Notes under the pieces: model-generated
The model's input: only the letters and a program-made list of their open reading frames with translations
What the model was told of the DNA's origin: nothing
Database searches by the model: none
DNA from: Tulasnella sp. 424
Taxonomy: Eukaryota; Basidiomycota; Agaricomycetes; Cantharellales; Tulasnellaceae
Assembly (NCBI GenBank): GCA_019633425.1
Contig: WSUB01000001.1
Coordinates: 310,001 to 374,000, forward strand
DNA: 64,000 nucleotides
Direction of reading: 5' to 3'
Translations under genes and position numbers: made by a program
In this document: positions 12,701-23,081 of the stretch, in pieces
Layout: each line of letters starts with the position of its first letter
How positions within the stretch are numbered: position 1 is the stretch's first letter

Positions 12701-15700
12701 CCGTCGGAAGAGGACTATGCCCGGGAACATCGCTCCACACATCGTCGGTGAGACTCATGGCACTCTCCGCGATTCCAAGACTGCTTTCTGGACGGAAGCC
12801 CAGTGAGCTCTCTGGACGGCGTATAGAATCCCTCCCGCGCCTAGATTTGAGTTTCGTGATGCGATCAAACAGCTTGTCGAGATCATCATCGGGAAGGCTT
12901 TCCAAGCCTGGGTCGAGCCCATGAAGACGGGCGAGGGCTGCTTCTCGTTGAGCATATACCCAGTCCGCATCCTCCACGCCCTCGGCACCTGGCGAGCCTG
13001 GGCGAGTCGACGTTTCAGCGGCGTCCCCTGCAGCTAGATCGGCAGCAGATATGGAGATTGCCAGTGAGGACTTTGCTCGGATCTTTCTGACTTCTTCGGG
13101 ATTGTTAAACCGAAAAACGTGGTTGTGACCTGGGCAGAGCTGGATCAGCAACAAAGTATGGTTCCGGCGGGCAAATGGTCTTACCCAGAATAATACGAAA
13201 GCCGGATCGTAGTCGCGCAGGCTGCAAACATATGAATCAGGTGTGTAACCGTGGTTCTAGATATGCTTCTCCATCCAGCTTACCTGATTAGGCGGGATTT
13301 GTTTGCCATTGAGAAGCTGAGGAAGGCTTTAGAAAACGAATCATTGTAGCATAATGAGCCACGTACTGTAATGCTATCCGGGGCCGCTGTGAGAGTAACC
13401 CGGGTGCCAGAATGTTCGAACCAACAATGCTCTTCTAATATGTTGTTCCCACTGAGGCGGATGGCGGCTGGCTTGTCGCTGTCCATCCGACCAACCTACA
13501 AAGAGCGTGAGGCAAAGAAAATGTGCGAAATAAGGAGAACGCCTACCATTGTTTTGCCTTCCTTCAGCTGGTATATGAGGCACTCGCTCATTAGAGGGTC
13601 TATAGAACGGCCGGTCAGCAACCTCTCCTCATGAATATACTAACGGTCATTTAACCTTCGTTCTAGAGTTTCGAGGCAGTGTTTAGCTCCTCCCTATTCA
13701 GAAGAGAAAGCCGGTACTTACCAAGTTGACAAGATGTGGCATTTTCTTCGGAGTATGCACACCTACGTTGTTCTTCTCGACGGTAATTCCAAGCTCCTCC
13801 AATGCCTTCTCTCGCTCCTTCTGAACGTCTTGAGTCTTCTGCAGCTTCTCTTCCCAGGTTTCATTCAGGCTCTGCATGAGCTTCTCGCTGGATTCCAATT
13901 GGTCTTGCAGTTCGGCCTTTGTCACGGTCTTCACCGTTCCGTCCTTCGCTTGATAGGTAACCTTTTGCATGGCAGCGGGTATCTTAGGGTCAAAGGAATC
14001 TTCGCCAGAGGAGGATGCCACCCGTGCTGCCAAACCATCTGCTAAGAACAAGCGAATGATCACAATGGCTAACATTGCCGTACCTCGAAGCATTTCAAGC
14101 TCTTCTTTGAGCTCTCGGACGAGCTTCGCATTCGGGTCTTCATTGACGACCGCCTTGTTCTTGATTTTCTTTGCCTGGATGGTTCAGGCGGTCAGTGTCC
14201 TACTCTTATGCGCCATCTTCTTTACAAACCTGGTCCGCGTACCGCAGCGTACTGAGGGTCTCATCGTAGTCTGCAGGCGAAATGGCAGCAATCATCGCCG
14301 TTTTGGAGTTGCCACCGATACTGTCTTTGAGAAGCCACGTCAAAACCTGAACACCAAAATCAATGTTAGACGGATAGAGACTGATCCTTTGGAACGCAGA
14401 AGGGACTCACCGAGTCACGGTATGGAATGTGCTCCGCTGCGGCCGCCTTCTTGCCCTTTGTTGGCTTTGCATCGGCCTGACTTTGTAAGGCAAGTGCGGA
14501 TATAACCTTGCCGAGCGTTGTGAGAGACTTGTTGATGTTTGCGCCTTCCTTCAACTGTTGTCCTGTGGCACCCGTTGACCGCGCCCTTTCGGAGCCGGCA
14601 AGATCGACCAAGCTGATGCGCGATACCTTCTCGGTATCGAGATTAGTGTCCGAGTCGTGCCGCTTCTGGGTCAGCAGGAGTGTGAAGACTGCGTGTGACC
14701 GTGAAGACCTTGAAAAACAGCCACAATAAATTGAGGGTCGTACAAGCTTTGAAAAGTGGTGCTTACGTCTCGTTCATGTTCGTCGCCGCGACAGTTCTTG
14801 CTTTGTTCCCTTCATCCATGAGGTTCATCATATCGTCGTAGCTGCTGACGACAAGTTTGGAGAGATCCTCTACGTAAGGACCAAGACTGGGGGAAGGTGG
14901 TTAACCAATGAGACGGTCATCGAGATCCATGGGGCAAACCTTGGATGTTCTCGGACTTTCAGATTTCCCTTGTTCTTGGGATTCAAAAGGTCGCGAACTT
15001 TCTCGTTGTAAATTTCGATGTAGGAGACCTCGACCACAAGTTTGAGATTTGGGTCGGCACCCATCTTGTCGTTCGCGCGATCGAAGAGTTCCAGGCATGT
15101 CAGAGGAATGATGCCTTTGTCGGGACCATCTACGGAAGCAGATTGGATTAACCAACGTATCTTTGTGAAGAGGAAGTCGACATACATACATCCCATCATA
15201 CTATAGGACTTCCCGGAACCTGTTGAGCGTGGGGCAGACGTGTGGTGAGACTCCCCAGCTGGACTTGCCCCAATGGAATCGGAATGAGACACGATACTAA
15301 CCCGTTTGACCATCTAAAGGATTAGGGCAAAAATAGTCAGAACAGACGTCGACCCCGTAGTGAACGGAGCAGGAACACAGGCACCACCGACGCACAAGCT
15401 AAAATACACGCGTTGAAGCCGGCAAATCCATGATCCAGCAGCTCTTTGCCCAAATCCTCGTACAACGTTCTTTGACTGCAATACTCAGGGGCATCCCTCG
15501 AACCCGCTGACCAGTAACTCTTGTCAAAGGAGAATGACATCGTTTTCCTTTCTATAGCCTTGCTGACTTTTGCCTGGTCCGTGCTATCCGGAGGGTCAAG
15601 GAATGTCATGTTCCCCTGCATCCGAACAAGCTCCTTTGCGCCGCGGGCGATCTCTGTTCATTGGATACCAGAATGCGAGGTGTCAACATTGGCATTGTAG

Positions 15701-15815
15701 AAGTCTCTCGGGGTATAGGTGAGAGGTTCAGTCCGAAATGAAAGTAGTGCTTGCCTCGCGAATTTAGGGGCCTACATCTTACGACGACTTTAATGTTCCC
15801 CTCTCCTGCCTCCAT
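9704..15815 (-). CDS. Kinesin-3 motor (Unc104/KIF1 type)
   Basis: Plus-end microtubule motor for vesicles and endosomes, about 1,650 residues by estimate. The motor starts with [20 protein letters not shown]; it has P-loop GQTGSGKS (assembled from three exons), switch I NETSSRSH, switch II DLAGSE, and a lysine-containing loop 12 (PTKGKK), the kinesin-3 K-loop position. After a neck coiled coil there is an FHA domain (about 13.1-13.6 kb, [16 protein letters not shown]), the KIF1-type segment [21 protein letters not shown]1B and DUF3694-like regions (10.3-12.2 kb), and a C-terminal PH domain (9.7-10.3 kb, [10 protein letters not shown], then [20 protein letters not shown]) that binds phosphoinositides in the family. 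The order motor-FHA-KIF1B-PH is diagnostic of Unc104/KIF1A. The final exon ends ...[12 protein letters not shown] at 9704. Its start is 213 bp from the divergent IMP3 start. Confidence 0.93.
15302..15313 (-). other. 12-nt microexon encoding the P-loop core of the kinesin
   Basis: The exon ending at 15396 stops after GCT T; the exon starting at 15219 opens GT TCC GGG AAG. Only ATGGTCAAACGG between them restores Y-G-Q-T-G and hence GQTGSGKS. It is flanked by an AG acceptor (CCTTTAG) and a GT donor (GTTAGT). Both flanking introns, 15314-15395 and 15220-15301, are 82 nt. Confidence 0.9.
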
Positions 15816-16028
15816 TGGTGTAGAATTCCTTTCTCCTTAACTTCTAGGTGATGTATGGTGTGCTGCGGGGGTATTCGACGCGTAGCGTTGCTGGAAGGAT
15901 TGTTTGCAGATGAGAGCGACCGCGTAGTCGAAGAGCGAACCGGCAACGAAGGATTGTGATTTCTTCCCAGTTCGCCGACGGGCTTTTGGCTTCAGTTTTC
16001 CTCCCAACCTCCCCTCCCGTGAAAAACG

Positions 16029-16886
16029 ATGCGACAGCTAAAGTTCCATGAGAAGAAACTCCTACGCAAAGTAGACCTCTTAAACGTGAGTTCTTCTTTT
16101 TCACCACTTTCTTGGTTGTAGCTTTCTGATCGAGGCGCTCGTTACCCAGTGGAAGGACGATGCCAACGTCCGCGAAATCACAATAATTCGGCGGTATCAC
16201 CTGCCTTCCAGAGACGATTACCACAAGTAAGCGCACTTTGTGAAGTTTATTTACATCCGATGTTTTATTCTTATTCCCTCTAGGTACAACCGGCTCTGTG
16301 GTTCTATTCGAAGTTTCGTCTACCGCCTATCTCTGCTCCCTGCCCAGGACCCCATCAGGGCGAAAATGCAAGAGGTTGTCCTCGCGAAGATGTACGATAT
16401 GGGAGTCCTCAACTCGGATGCCAAGCTTAGTGATATAGAGAATAAGCTTACGGTCTCAGCATTCTGCAAACGGAGATTAGCTGTTGTAATGTGCCGATTA
16501 AAGATGGCTGAAACAGTTAGCTCTGTGAGCCTTCACGCTGTTTATCACTTATCCAGATCTAACTTCTATCCCGACACGAAAAAATAGGCCGTCAAGTTCA
16601 TTGAGCAAGGACACGTTCGAGTAGGGCCTGATTGCATTACTGATCCAGCATTCTTAGTCACCCGGTATGTGCCTGCAGCCTCATTCGCCTGGGAAGACAT
16701 CGCCTTCTGACGCTTTTAACCCCCCACTTCTAGTAACATGGAGGACTTTGTCACCTGGGTGGACACCTCCAAGCTCAAACGCACCGTTATGGCCTACAAT
16801 GACGAGGTTGGCACAAATTCTGCGGCCAAGTGGTTGCAATGCTCTGACCTTTGCTTTCTCAGCTTGACGATTACGACTTGCTTTAA
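16029..16886 (+). CDS. IMP3, U3 snoRNP protein of the small-subunit processome
   Basis: Nucleolar protein that helps pair U3 snoRNA with pre-18S rRNA. Six exons: 16029-16085, 16150-16226, 16284-16524, 16588-16664, 16734-16806, 16863-16886, giving 549 nt and 182 residues; the human protein has 184. It begins [20 protein letters not shown], carries [11 protein letters not shown] and [10 protein letters not shown], then the S4-type RNA-binding segment with [15 protein letters not shown] and [19 protein letters not shown], and ends DELDDYDLL. All of these are hallmark IMP3 blocks. The acceptor at 16149 was picked because it alone gives LNWKDD. The last intron has a weak donor (GTTGGC). Confidence 0.95.
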
Positions 16887-17151
16887 TTACAACCTCCACG
16901 TCGAGCATAGCTCGTTTGGTCGCTTTATCCTCTTTCTTTGGGGTTTAGCATCGCCGAGCTACATTCCATCCCGCGGCCTGACGGGCGCCACTGAGTAGTG
17001 GGGATGGGCCAACATTCGTCCGTCGGTTGAGGTGGCTGCGAGGTAGTCGGAGAATTGCCTGATTCCGACCAAGGGTAGTTTAGTCAGTATCTGGAAATAC
17101 CATTATATATATAATTAAATACAAAGCTGCCGAAAGGGTGGCAGACGTGTT

Positions 17152-19024
17152 TCATTCCGCTTCCGCCTCGTCTTCCGCCTCCCTCGCCTCCTTTACGTAT
17201 TTTCCCATCCTCTCCACAGCTGTCTCCAGGTTGACTTTGAACTTGCCCGAAACGGGCACCACATCCAAGGCCATCCCTCCCTCGCTAATCTCCTCCTCTA
17301 CAAAGCTCCTTAGCTTCTCGAGTTTGGCCTTCGCTTCGCTGACAGCATCCGGGTCAGAGTCGTCGAGTTTGTCGGCCTTGTTCGCGAGAACCATTCGAGC
17401 TCGCCGACTAAGACCAGGCTTGTACGTCTCGAGCTCGCTTCTGAGGATGCGAAGTTCTTCCCAAGGTGCCTCCCCGGAAAGGTCCACGACGTAGACAAGC
17501 GCCAGTGATCGCTCGATGCTTCTAAGGAAAGAGTGCCCGAGGCCGACGTTCTCCGAGGCTCGGGCAATGAGGCCGGGGTTGTCGGCAATAGTGAAGCGAT
17601 ATAGCTCCCCTCCTAAGCGAGATGCTCCTAATTTAGTCTCGGGGATCAGGCCCGCATCCATGGCCTCGCGATCCTTCTTCCGCTTAAGCGACGAGTCCTC
17701 GATGACGTTGCTTCCATCACCGTCGAACTCGCCACCTTCCCAAACCCGTACGGTTCCGACCTGAGGATTCAGAGTCGTGAAGGCATACGGAGCAACTTCG
17801 GCTTGACTCCTCGTGAGGGCACGAAGCAGGGTGCTCTTGCCTGCGTTTGGGAAGCCTACGAGGCCAATATCCGCGAGAAGCTTGAGCTCCAACTCCAAGG
17901 TGATCCAGTCGCCCTCTTTGCCCCTTGTGGCCCACTTCGGCGAACGGTTTGTGAGCGTCAAGAAATGAGGATTTCCGAACCCCCCAGAGCCCCCTCGTGC
18001 TACGAGGTGCCCCTCACCTCCCTCCGCAGTGGGAGATGTCAAATCAAGGTAAAGGGTGGAAGATTCCTCATAGTGCTGCCGCTCCTGTATCATCCGCTCC
18101 CGCTCGGCTGCCCGTTCCTCGCGCAAGAGAGCTTTTTCGGCCTCCTGGAAGAAGTCACTTCCCTCGTTCTCCTCTGTGTGCATTGGGTAATGCACCCATC
18201 GAAGGTTGCGGAGCTTTTTCTCTTTTTCATCGTCATCCAGGCGTTCCAGCATCTCTGCCAACGCTTCTTCCTTCGTCTTGGCTCTCCTTTCCGGATCTGT
18301 GACCTCCTTGACGACCGTCCCCACAGGTACTCGGATAATAGTGTCCTTTGCGTTCTTGCCATGTCGGAAAGTTCCAAGTCCTTTTGATCCTTTGGCAGCT
18401 CGTATTTGCTTTGGGATCCCCACCAGCGATCCAATGCTTGGATCACAAGCGATGTACACATTCCCTCCTTGCCCTCCATTCCCTCCGGAGGGAGGTCCGT
18501 TGGGCTTGAACTTCTCTCGGTGGAATGCGACGGCACCATCCCCACCCTTGCCTAAAGGAGACGTTATTCGGAATGAATGCAATTGGCTGCCGTAAGCAAA
18601 CGCATGATATCCGAGATGAACTAAAATAAAACAGGATGGAATGTGTAGCTGGAAGGAAACTCACCAGCACGAACGTCGATTATCAGGTGGTCGAGAAACG
18701 TCTGACCCTACGAATCGGAAAGCAAAGCGAAGGTGTACGGCATCAGCGACCTCCCGAAAGCTGTGCTTGCGCTGCGCAAGGCCGTTTGCGAGAAATGATA
18801 TCATCGTGTCTCAGAAAGAGATAGGAACTCACCTGCTGCCGACGTTTGTACTCCACCGCTTTCGCCCTTTTGCTTACGTCCGACTGCATGCTAGCTAGGG
18901 TCCGGGCATGATTCGGCGATAGCTTGGTGTCCGAAGCTTGTCCGAAGGCCTTTTGTGGAAACCGAGTCCAAGTCGCGGGTCGCGGGTGAGCTGCCCTATG
19001 TGTCACATATTCGAGGAGAATCAT
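17152..19024 (-). CDS. MTG2, mitochondrial Obg-family GTPase
   Basis: GTPase that assists assembly of the mitochondrial large ribosomal subunit. The Obg fold starts at FLDHLIIDVRAGKGGDGAV (joined across introns), with the glycine-rich repeats GGNGGQGGNVY and GGSGGFGNPHF. The G domain has G1 GFPNAGKST, G3 DNPGLI and G4 NKAD. The start is taken at 19024 (MILLEYVTHRAAHPRPATW, basic and Ser/Thr/Arg-containing as in a presequence); the frame is open further upstream but without an ATG. About 100 extra residues rich in Glu/Arg interrupt the Obg domain, and about 45 extra residues lie between G1/G2 and G3. Acidic C-terminal tail. Convergent with IMP3, 265 bp apart. Confidence 0.92.
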
Positions 19025-19535
19025 CCGCGGATTTGTGAGACCTTCTGTGCTGCTTGCTTTCACGAGAGCCGGTCGAGGTGTGGTGGTTTGGTATTCTCAG
19101 TTTTCGCGCACCCCGCGACTTCTCACGAGCGAATTGATGTGTTTTGTTTGACTGACCGCACAACCGACCCTCGAGTGATGGGTGTGTAGGGTAAATTTGA
19201 TAACCAAGACCATTAAATACGATTATGAAGGACTAGAATGAAAGACAGGTGTGCTCGGAAGTCAAAAACAAGCATCAAAAGGCGGGAGTACAAGCGACTC
19301 CGATCATGGATCGGAAGCCACTGGCATTAAATTACAGATTGTCCGTTGATATTGCGAGATGGGAGTGAGCAAGATAATAAGTCCATGAGAAAGAGGGAAA
19401 AGTAGTCCGAATCAAGATATGAGATGGGATATTGTGAAAGGCAATGTAATAAAGTCCGTTGGTTGTCGTGTGTGGGAGCTGAAGTATCGGGCCTAGAAGC
19501 CAGCTAGGAGGTGAAGCAGTGTCTTTGGATGTCCT
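19025..19535. other. Intergenic region between bZIP 3' end and MTG2
   Basis: No coding signal on either strand. It should contain the MTG2 promoter and the bZIP terminator; I see no distinctive motif. Confidence 0.6.
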
Positions 19536-20437
19536 TTACTTTTGCTCAGGGTTCCATCCTTTAAGACCAAACTCGGTCGAGTTCATGGCCTCGTCAAATT
19601 CGTCCTGAATAATAAGTAAGGCTCGGTCAATCGGTCTGCCATCCGTTCTCGACGGGGTGTGAATCTCTCACCATTTCATCAAATTGTGAGGCTGATCCGC
19701 TATAACTTGACATGCCCTGTTCAGCACAATCGCTGTCAATTCGAGATATCTCTGAGGAAAGTGGACGAGTAGGCTTACAGGAGGTACCAGATACTGCGAC
19801 ATGTATCCAACGTTTCGACCGGAGGTCGAGCCCTGTGGAGAAAGGACGAGGAAGGTAGATTGGATTATAGTCAGCGAACGATCCGCCTAGCTTTTAAAGC
19901 GATTTTGTGAAACACTAACCACCCATTGCGCTACGTTGGATATTCCCTGACCATCGTCACTACTGCCGCTGCCTTCGAGTTGGGCTTGGAGGTATAAGAG
20001 TTCTTCTGTCAAACGTTTGTTTTCCTCTTCAAGCTGCTGAACTAGTGCTTGGCTGGTGGCGTTCTTGAGAGTGTCTTTCAAAGTATTGACGCTTTGCTCG
20101 AGCTGAAAGAGCGAATTTGAACGTGTCAGGGTATCTATACATGCTGTTCTCGAGATGGGTACCCACCTGAGCGACGTAAGCCTTGCGTTTGGCGCGGTGC
20201 CTTCACCAAAAAGCAATGTCAGATGTGATCGATTCTGGAGACTTTGTAACTCGCGACTCGCCTGGCTTGGGCTGCCGCGTTGCGGGCTTTAGACACAGGG
20301 TCAATCTCCTGATTGGAAGCAGCCGAGAGACTCTGGCTTGAAACTGTTTCAGAAGCAGGTTGGGTAGAAGGAGAACGGTCTGTTTCAGAAGGAGCAGCCT
20401 GGGCAGGAGGAGATGGAGAATGCTGACTTGAACTCAT
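19536..20437 (-). CDS. Small bZIP transcription factor
   Basis: Predicted nuclear DNA-binding protein of 186 residues in six exons (20437-20262, 20200-20167, 20102-19920, 19832-19779, then two short 3' exons). After a Ser/Pro/Gln-rich N-terminus of about 45 residues comes the basic region KARNAAAQARHRAKRKAYV, fitting the N-x2-AA-x3-R bZIP signature, then a leucine zipper (LEQSVNTLKDTLKNA, LVQQLEEENKRLTEELLYL). The C-terminus ends EFGLKGWNPEQK. The basic region is split by an intron whose donor must be GC (AG|GCGAGT, 20201-20261) for the signature to be intact. Which targets it controls cannot be read from the sequence. Confidence 0.85.
20201..20261 (-). other. GC-AG intron within the bZIP basic region
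   Basis: Donor AG|GCGAGT resembles the known GC-AG consensus AG|GCAAGT; acceptor GTGAAG. The GT alternative in the same place gives the wrong frame, and retention reaches a stop after about 14 codons. Confidence 0.75.
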
Positions 20438-20790
20438 GATGAATGTTGCAGTGGGACCGTGCAGGTGATGGCTAATGATTGAGTAGGTGCTTGCTGGATG
20501 TCGAAGTCGTGAATGTGCGTTGTTGAGGTTGGTGCTGAACCCGACGGTAGACTTCGGTATGCCTTATAAAGTTGCGTCGACTGTAGGGAGGGCCGACATA
20601 GAAGCCGCCCAGAATGGTCTTCTGTGTCAATGTTAGCAAACAATGAAACAGGTAGGAGCCGCCGTAATCCTTTGTGAACTTGAACGTGGGGGGGAGATTT
20701 CGTTGGGTGAGGGCCCTTAGACGCAAAGATTCCGGATTGTGGTGCTTACCGACGGAGTCCAGCGAGGTTTCAAGTAATCGGGGCCGGCGT
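20438..20790. other. Region upstream of bZIP with unexplained open frames
   Basis: On the minus strand a frame reading LDNSFLLALNAGPDYLKPRW (about 20760-20815) ends at a good GTAAGC donor, and a second open stretch (20472-20616, KTILGGFYVGPPYSRR...) could follow it. No start codon connects to the first part, so this may be a small gene I cannot assemble, or leader sequence of the bZIP gene. Confidence 0.4.
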
Positions 20791-21174
20791 TCAGCGCCAG
20801 TAGAAAGGAGTTATCAAGGGTTGGACCGGCGCCCAGGGCCGAGAGTCAACGTCATCCTGCAACAGTATTGGCATGACAGAGTCGGAGAGACTACCTTTGG
20901 AGACGCTAGTGAAAGCCGGACCCTGTCTCGAGATGTTGGGAGGGAGGGGAGTCTTCAACCAAGTAGGTAGAGTACGGCATCTAAGAGATTCGCCTGCGGG
21001 GGTTACAGCACTGGGTAGTGCCGACGTCAGCTGGGTCCGGCCTTGATTCGGGGAGTGCGCAGCAAGCATTGGGCGTGCTGCTCGGAAGGCAAATCCTGTG
21101 CTCAGACCGCCGGCTATGCAACATCGCGGAGCTGCGGGAAACAGCCTCTCAGCAATGTCGAGAGCGAGAGACAT
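20791..21174 (-). CDS. Weak candidate gene, 127 residues, unknown
   Basis: Single open frame with a true ATG at 21174, starting MSLALDIAERLFPAAPRCCI and ending ITPFYWR. Ser/Pro/Leu-rich, no acidic bias at the N-terminus, no recognisable domain. A short intron-like segment with a TGTTGCAG acceptor lies near its 3' end, so the end may be wrong. Listed because the region is otherwise empty; it may be non-coding. Confidence 0.3.
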   Translation of the reverse strand: MSLALDIAERLFPAAPRCCIAGGLSTGFAFRAARPMLAAHSPNQGRTQLTSALPSAVTPAGESLRCRTLPTWLKTPLPPNISRQGPAFTSVSKGSLSDSVMPILLQDDVDSRPWAPVQPLITPFYWR

Positions 21175-21945
21175 TTTGACCGTGAACCATACTTGGTAAG
21201 ACCGTGTGGGATTTCCGAGACCGCTTAGAACTCGACGTCGATCAAGACGAGCTGGCATCTGGTTTAATGGATATTCCTACAGAGGAGAAAGACGGCCCGG
21301 ATGTCGTGGATCGAGGAGTAGCGAGACAGAGTTACGTTGTGCATCTCATCTCATCCTGGATGGGTGGAATGGCTGTGCGGCTGCCGTTAGAACACGGCCA
21401 TGGGGGTCTCGCGTGCGTGCCATGATCTCGAAAGGCCGTTCTAATCACCGTCGCTCAGCGTGCCGGTTTCGCCCATATTCTCATTGCTCGTTAGAACTCG
21501 GCAAGTCTGATCGGTAACTATAGGAGGGATTCTATTGTTGTAATTTTACTACAGTATAGGTCTCGGACAGTTCCAGATGGAAACGATGCTATTCAGGTGT
21601 GCATTCTGGTGAGTTTACCTTCAGTTATACGCATAAGGCGGGCAAGTTGCAACCTGTGAAAGGAAAGAAAAGGGGCAATGAGTAACGGACATTTTGTCTG
21701 AGGAAGATCAAGAAGCGAATATTTCAGACAAAGACGAGTTGAACTCGTAAGGTAGCTGAGATAAGTTTCTGCAGAGGGAGGAACTCCCCTAAAGCCAAAT
21801 GCCTCAAGGCATCATAGGTAAAAAAAAACTGAACATAGGAGAGACTTACAAGGTCCGAGATTGGGAAGGCAATCCATGGGTGAGACACGCCTTGACGCCG
21901 ACCACCTGTTAACAACATCCAAGTAAGCAACGCGACAGACTCATG
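21175..21945. other. Intergenic region, nothing recognised
   Basis: Short frames only. Minus-strand text near 21850-21900 can be read as GGRRQGVSHPWIAFPISDL before a GTAAGT donor, possibly a further exon of the small gene upstream, but I could not join it with confidence. Confidence 0.45.
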
Positions 21946-22247
21946 TTAAACAGGACCCCATAAAATCAGAGTAACTATGAGTAGAATCAACGCCCAGAGC
22001 AGGCGCCGTCCCCGGTTCCTCGTTAACCCAGAACGGGACAAGCGAGCAGAGATCGGCAATCCTTGAGGCTGTTGCCTCCCAGACTCAAATATACGAATTT
22101 GTAGACATCATATTGAGACGTGTGGAGAGTTTTCAAAGAGTAAGACGCACCAGGTGTTGATAGCCGCTGAGCTTGAGAGGTCCAGACTGAAATTTGTCGC
22201 TGAAAAAGGCGCTCAACACTATAACCGTGGGATATTCTACTAGTCAT
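21946..22247 (-). CDS. Candidate small single-pass membrane protein, 87 residues
   Basis: A true ATG at 22247 opens a basic, Ser/Thr/Arg-rich, acid-poor N-terminus (SVERLFQRQISVWTSQAQRL) that resembles a mitochondrial presequence. If the segment 22069-22106 (GT..ACAG, 38 nt) is an intron, phase 0 joins it to a frame ending in RRLLWALILLIVTLILWGPV, a strong membrane helix next to a stop at 21946. Exons 141 and 123 nt keep frame. The intron is shorter than its neighbours in this window and no family is recognised, so the gene is tentative; a further 3' exon is possible. Confidence 0.4.
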
Positions 22248-22424
22248 CTCACGCCGTTCAACCCTCCCCCTGAAGCCTTCGGGGACAACCCAAATTTCAC
22301 CTGTAGGTGTTCAATCCTTGAACCGATGGGCAACTAGCTCTGGATATTATGCTTAAAACGTTGGCCCTCTCTCCTCTAGTCAGATTCCAATTTTTACTCT
22401 TTACTTATCGGATCGTTCTCGGAA

Positions 22425-23081
22425 ATGTCTCTTATCGCCCGCATTCGAGGTGTGGTCACCCTTCCGATACTCGCCCAGAGACCACTGGCCTCCCTACATC
22501 CGGCCCTAACTACACGAAGAGCCTCGTCTCGCGCAACACCTCTCAACCTCGTCAACGAGAATATACCCCATTCCGTCGTCCAGTTGGTTAATTCGGAAAC
22601 ACGAAAACCAGATCCACCAACGCGACTCGAGGCATTACTTGCCAAATTGGATCGGAAAACGGGAGATTACTATGCTTTGGTGGACTCGAGCCACTCCCCA
22701 GCCCCCCTGATCGTGCTCCGGAACCGGAAAGCCGAGTTCGAGAAAAAGAAGGCGGCAAAGGCATCCGCGAAGGTGAAGAAACCAGAGACGAAGATCATCG
22801 AGATGACTTGGTCCATCGAACCAGGCGACCTCCGCCACAAAATGTCCAAGGCAAAAAGCCACCTCGAGAAGGGAGACTCTTTGGAGATCCTGTTCAAACC
22901 GAAGCCAAAGGTTCCGTTACCGGATCGTAGCCATATGCGGAGCCTCGCAGATAGCGTGGAGGAGGAGTTGCAGGCCATTTCCAACGAGGTCAAGAAAGTA
23001 ACTAAGGGGAATGCCACCGTCATTACGGTCAAGCCCTCGCCAAATGGTACCTCTAGTTCGGACTCGTCAACTGCAAATTGA
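22425..23081 (+). CDS. Mitochondrial translation initiation factor IF-3
   Basis: Single-exon gene of 218 residues. The N-terminus (MSLIARIRGVVTLPILAQRP) is basic and hydrophobic like a presequence. The IF3 N-domain shows NENIPHSVVQLVN and LLAKLDRKTGDYYALVD; after a lysine-rich linker (EKKKAAKASAKVKK) the C-domain has KIIEMTWSIEPGDLRHKMSK and LEKGDSLEILFKPK, the classic IF3 pattern of a KxxxxW..i...DL.hKl...LekG. It keeps mitochondrial small subunits free for initiation. A Ser/Thr tail follows. Divergence from bacterial IF3 is normal for fungal mtIF3 (Aim23-like). Confidence 0.88.
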   Translation: MSLIARIRGVVTLPILAQRPLASLHPALTTRRASSRATPLNLVNENIPHSVVQLVNSETRKPDPPTRLEALLAKLDRKTGDYYALVDSSHSPAPLIVLRNRKAEFEKKKAAKASAKVKKPETKIIEMTWSIEPGDLRHKMSKAKSHLEKGDSLEILFKPKPKVPLPDRSHMRSLADSVEEELQAISNEVKKVTKGNATVITVKPSPNGTSSSDSSTAN

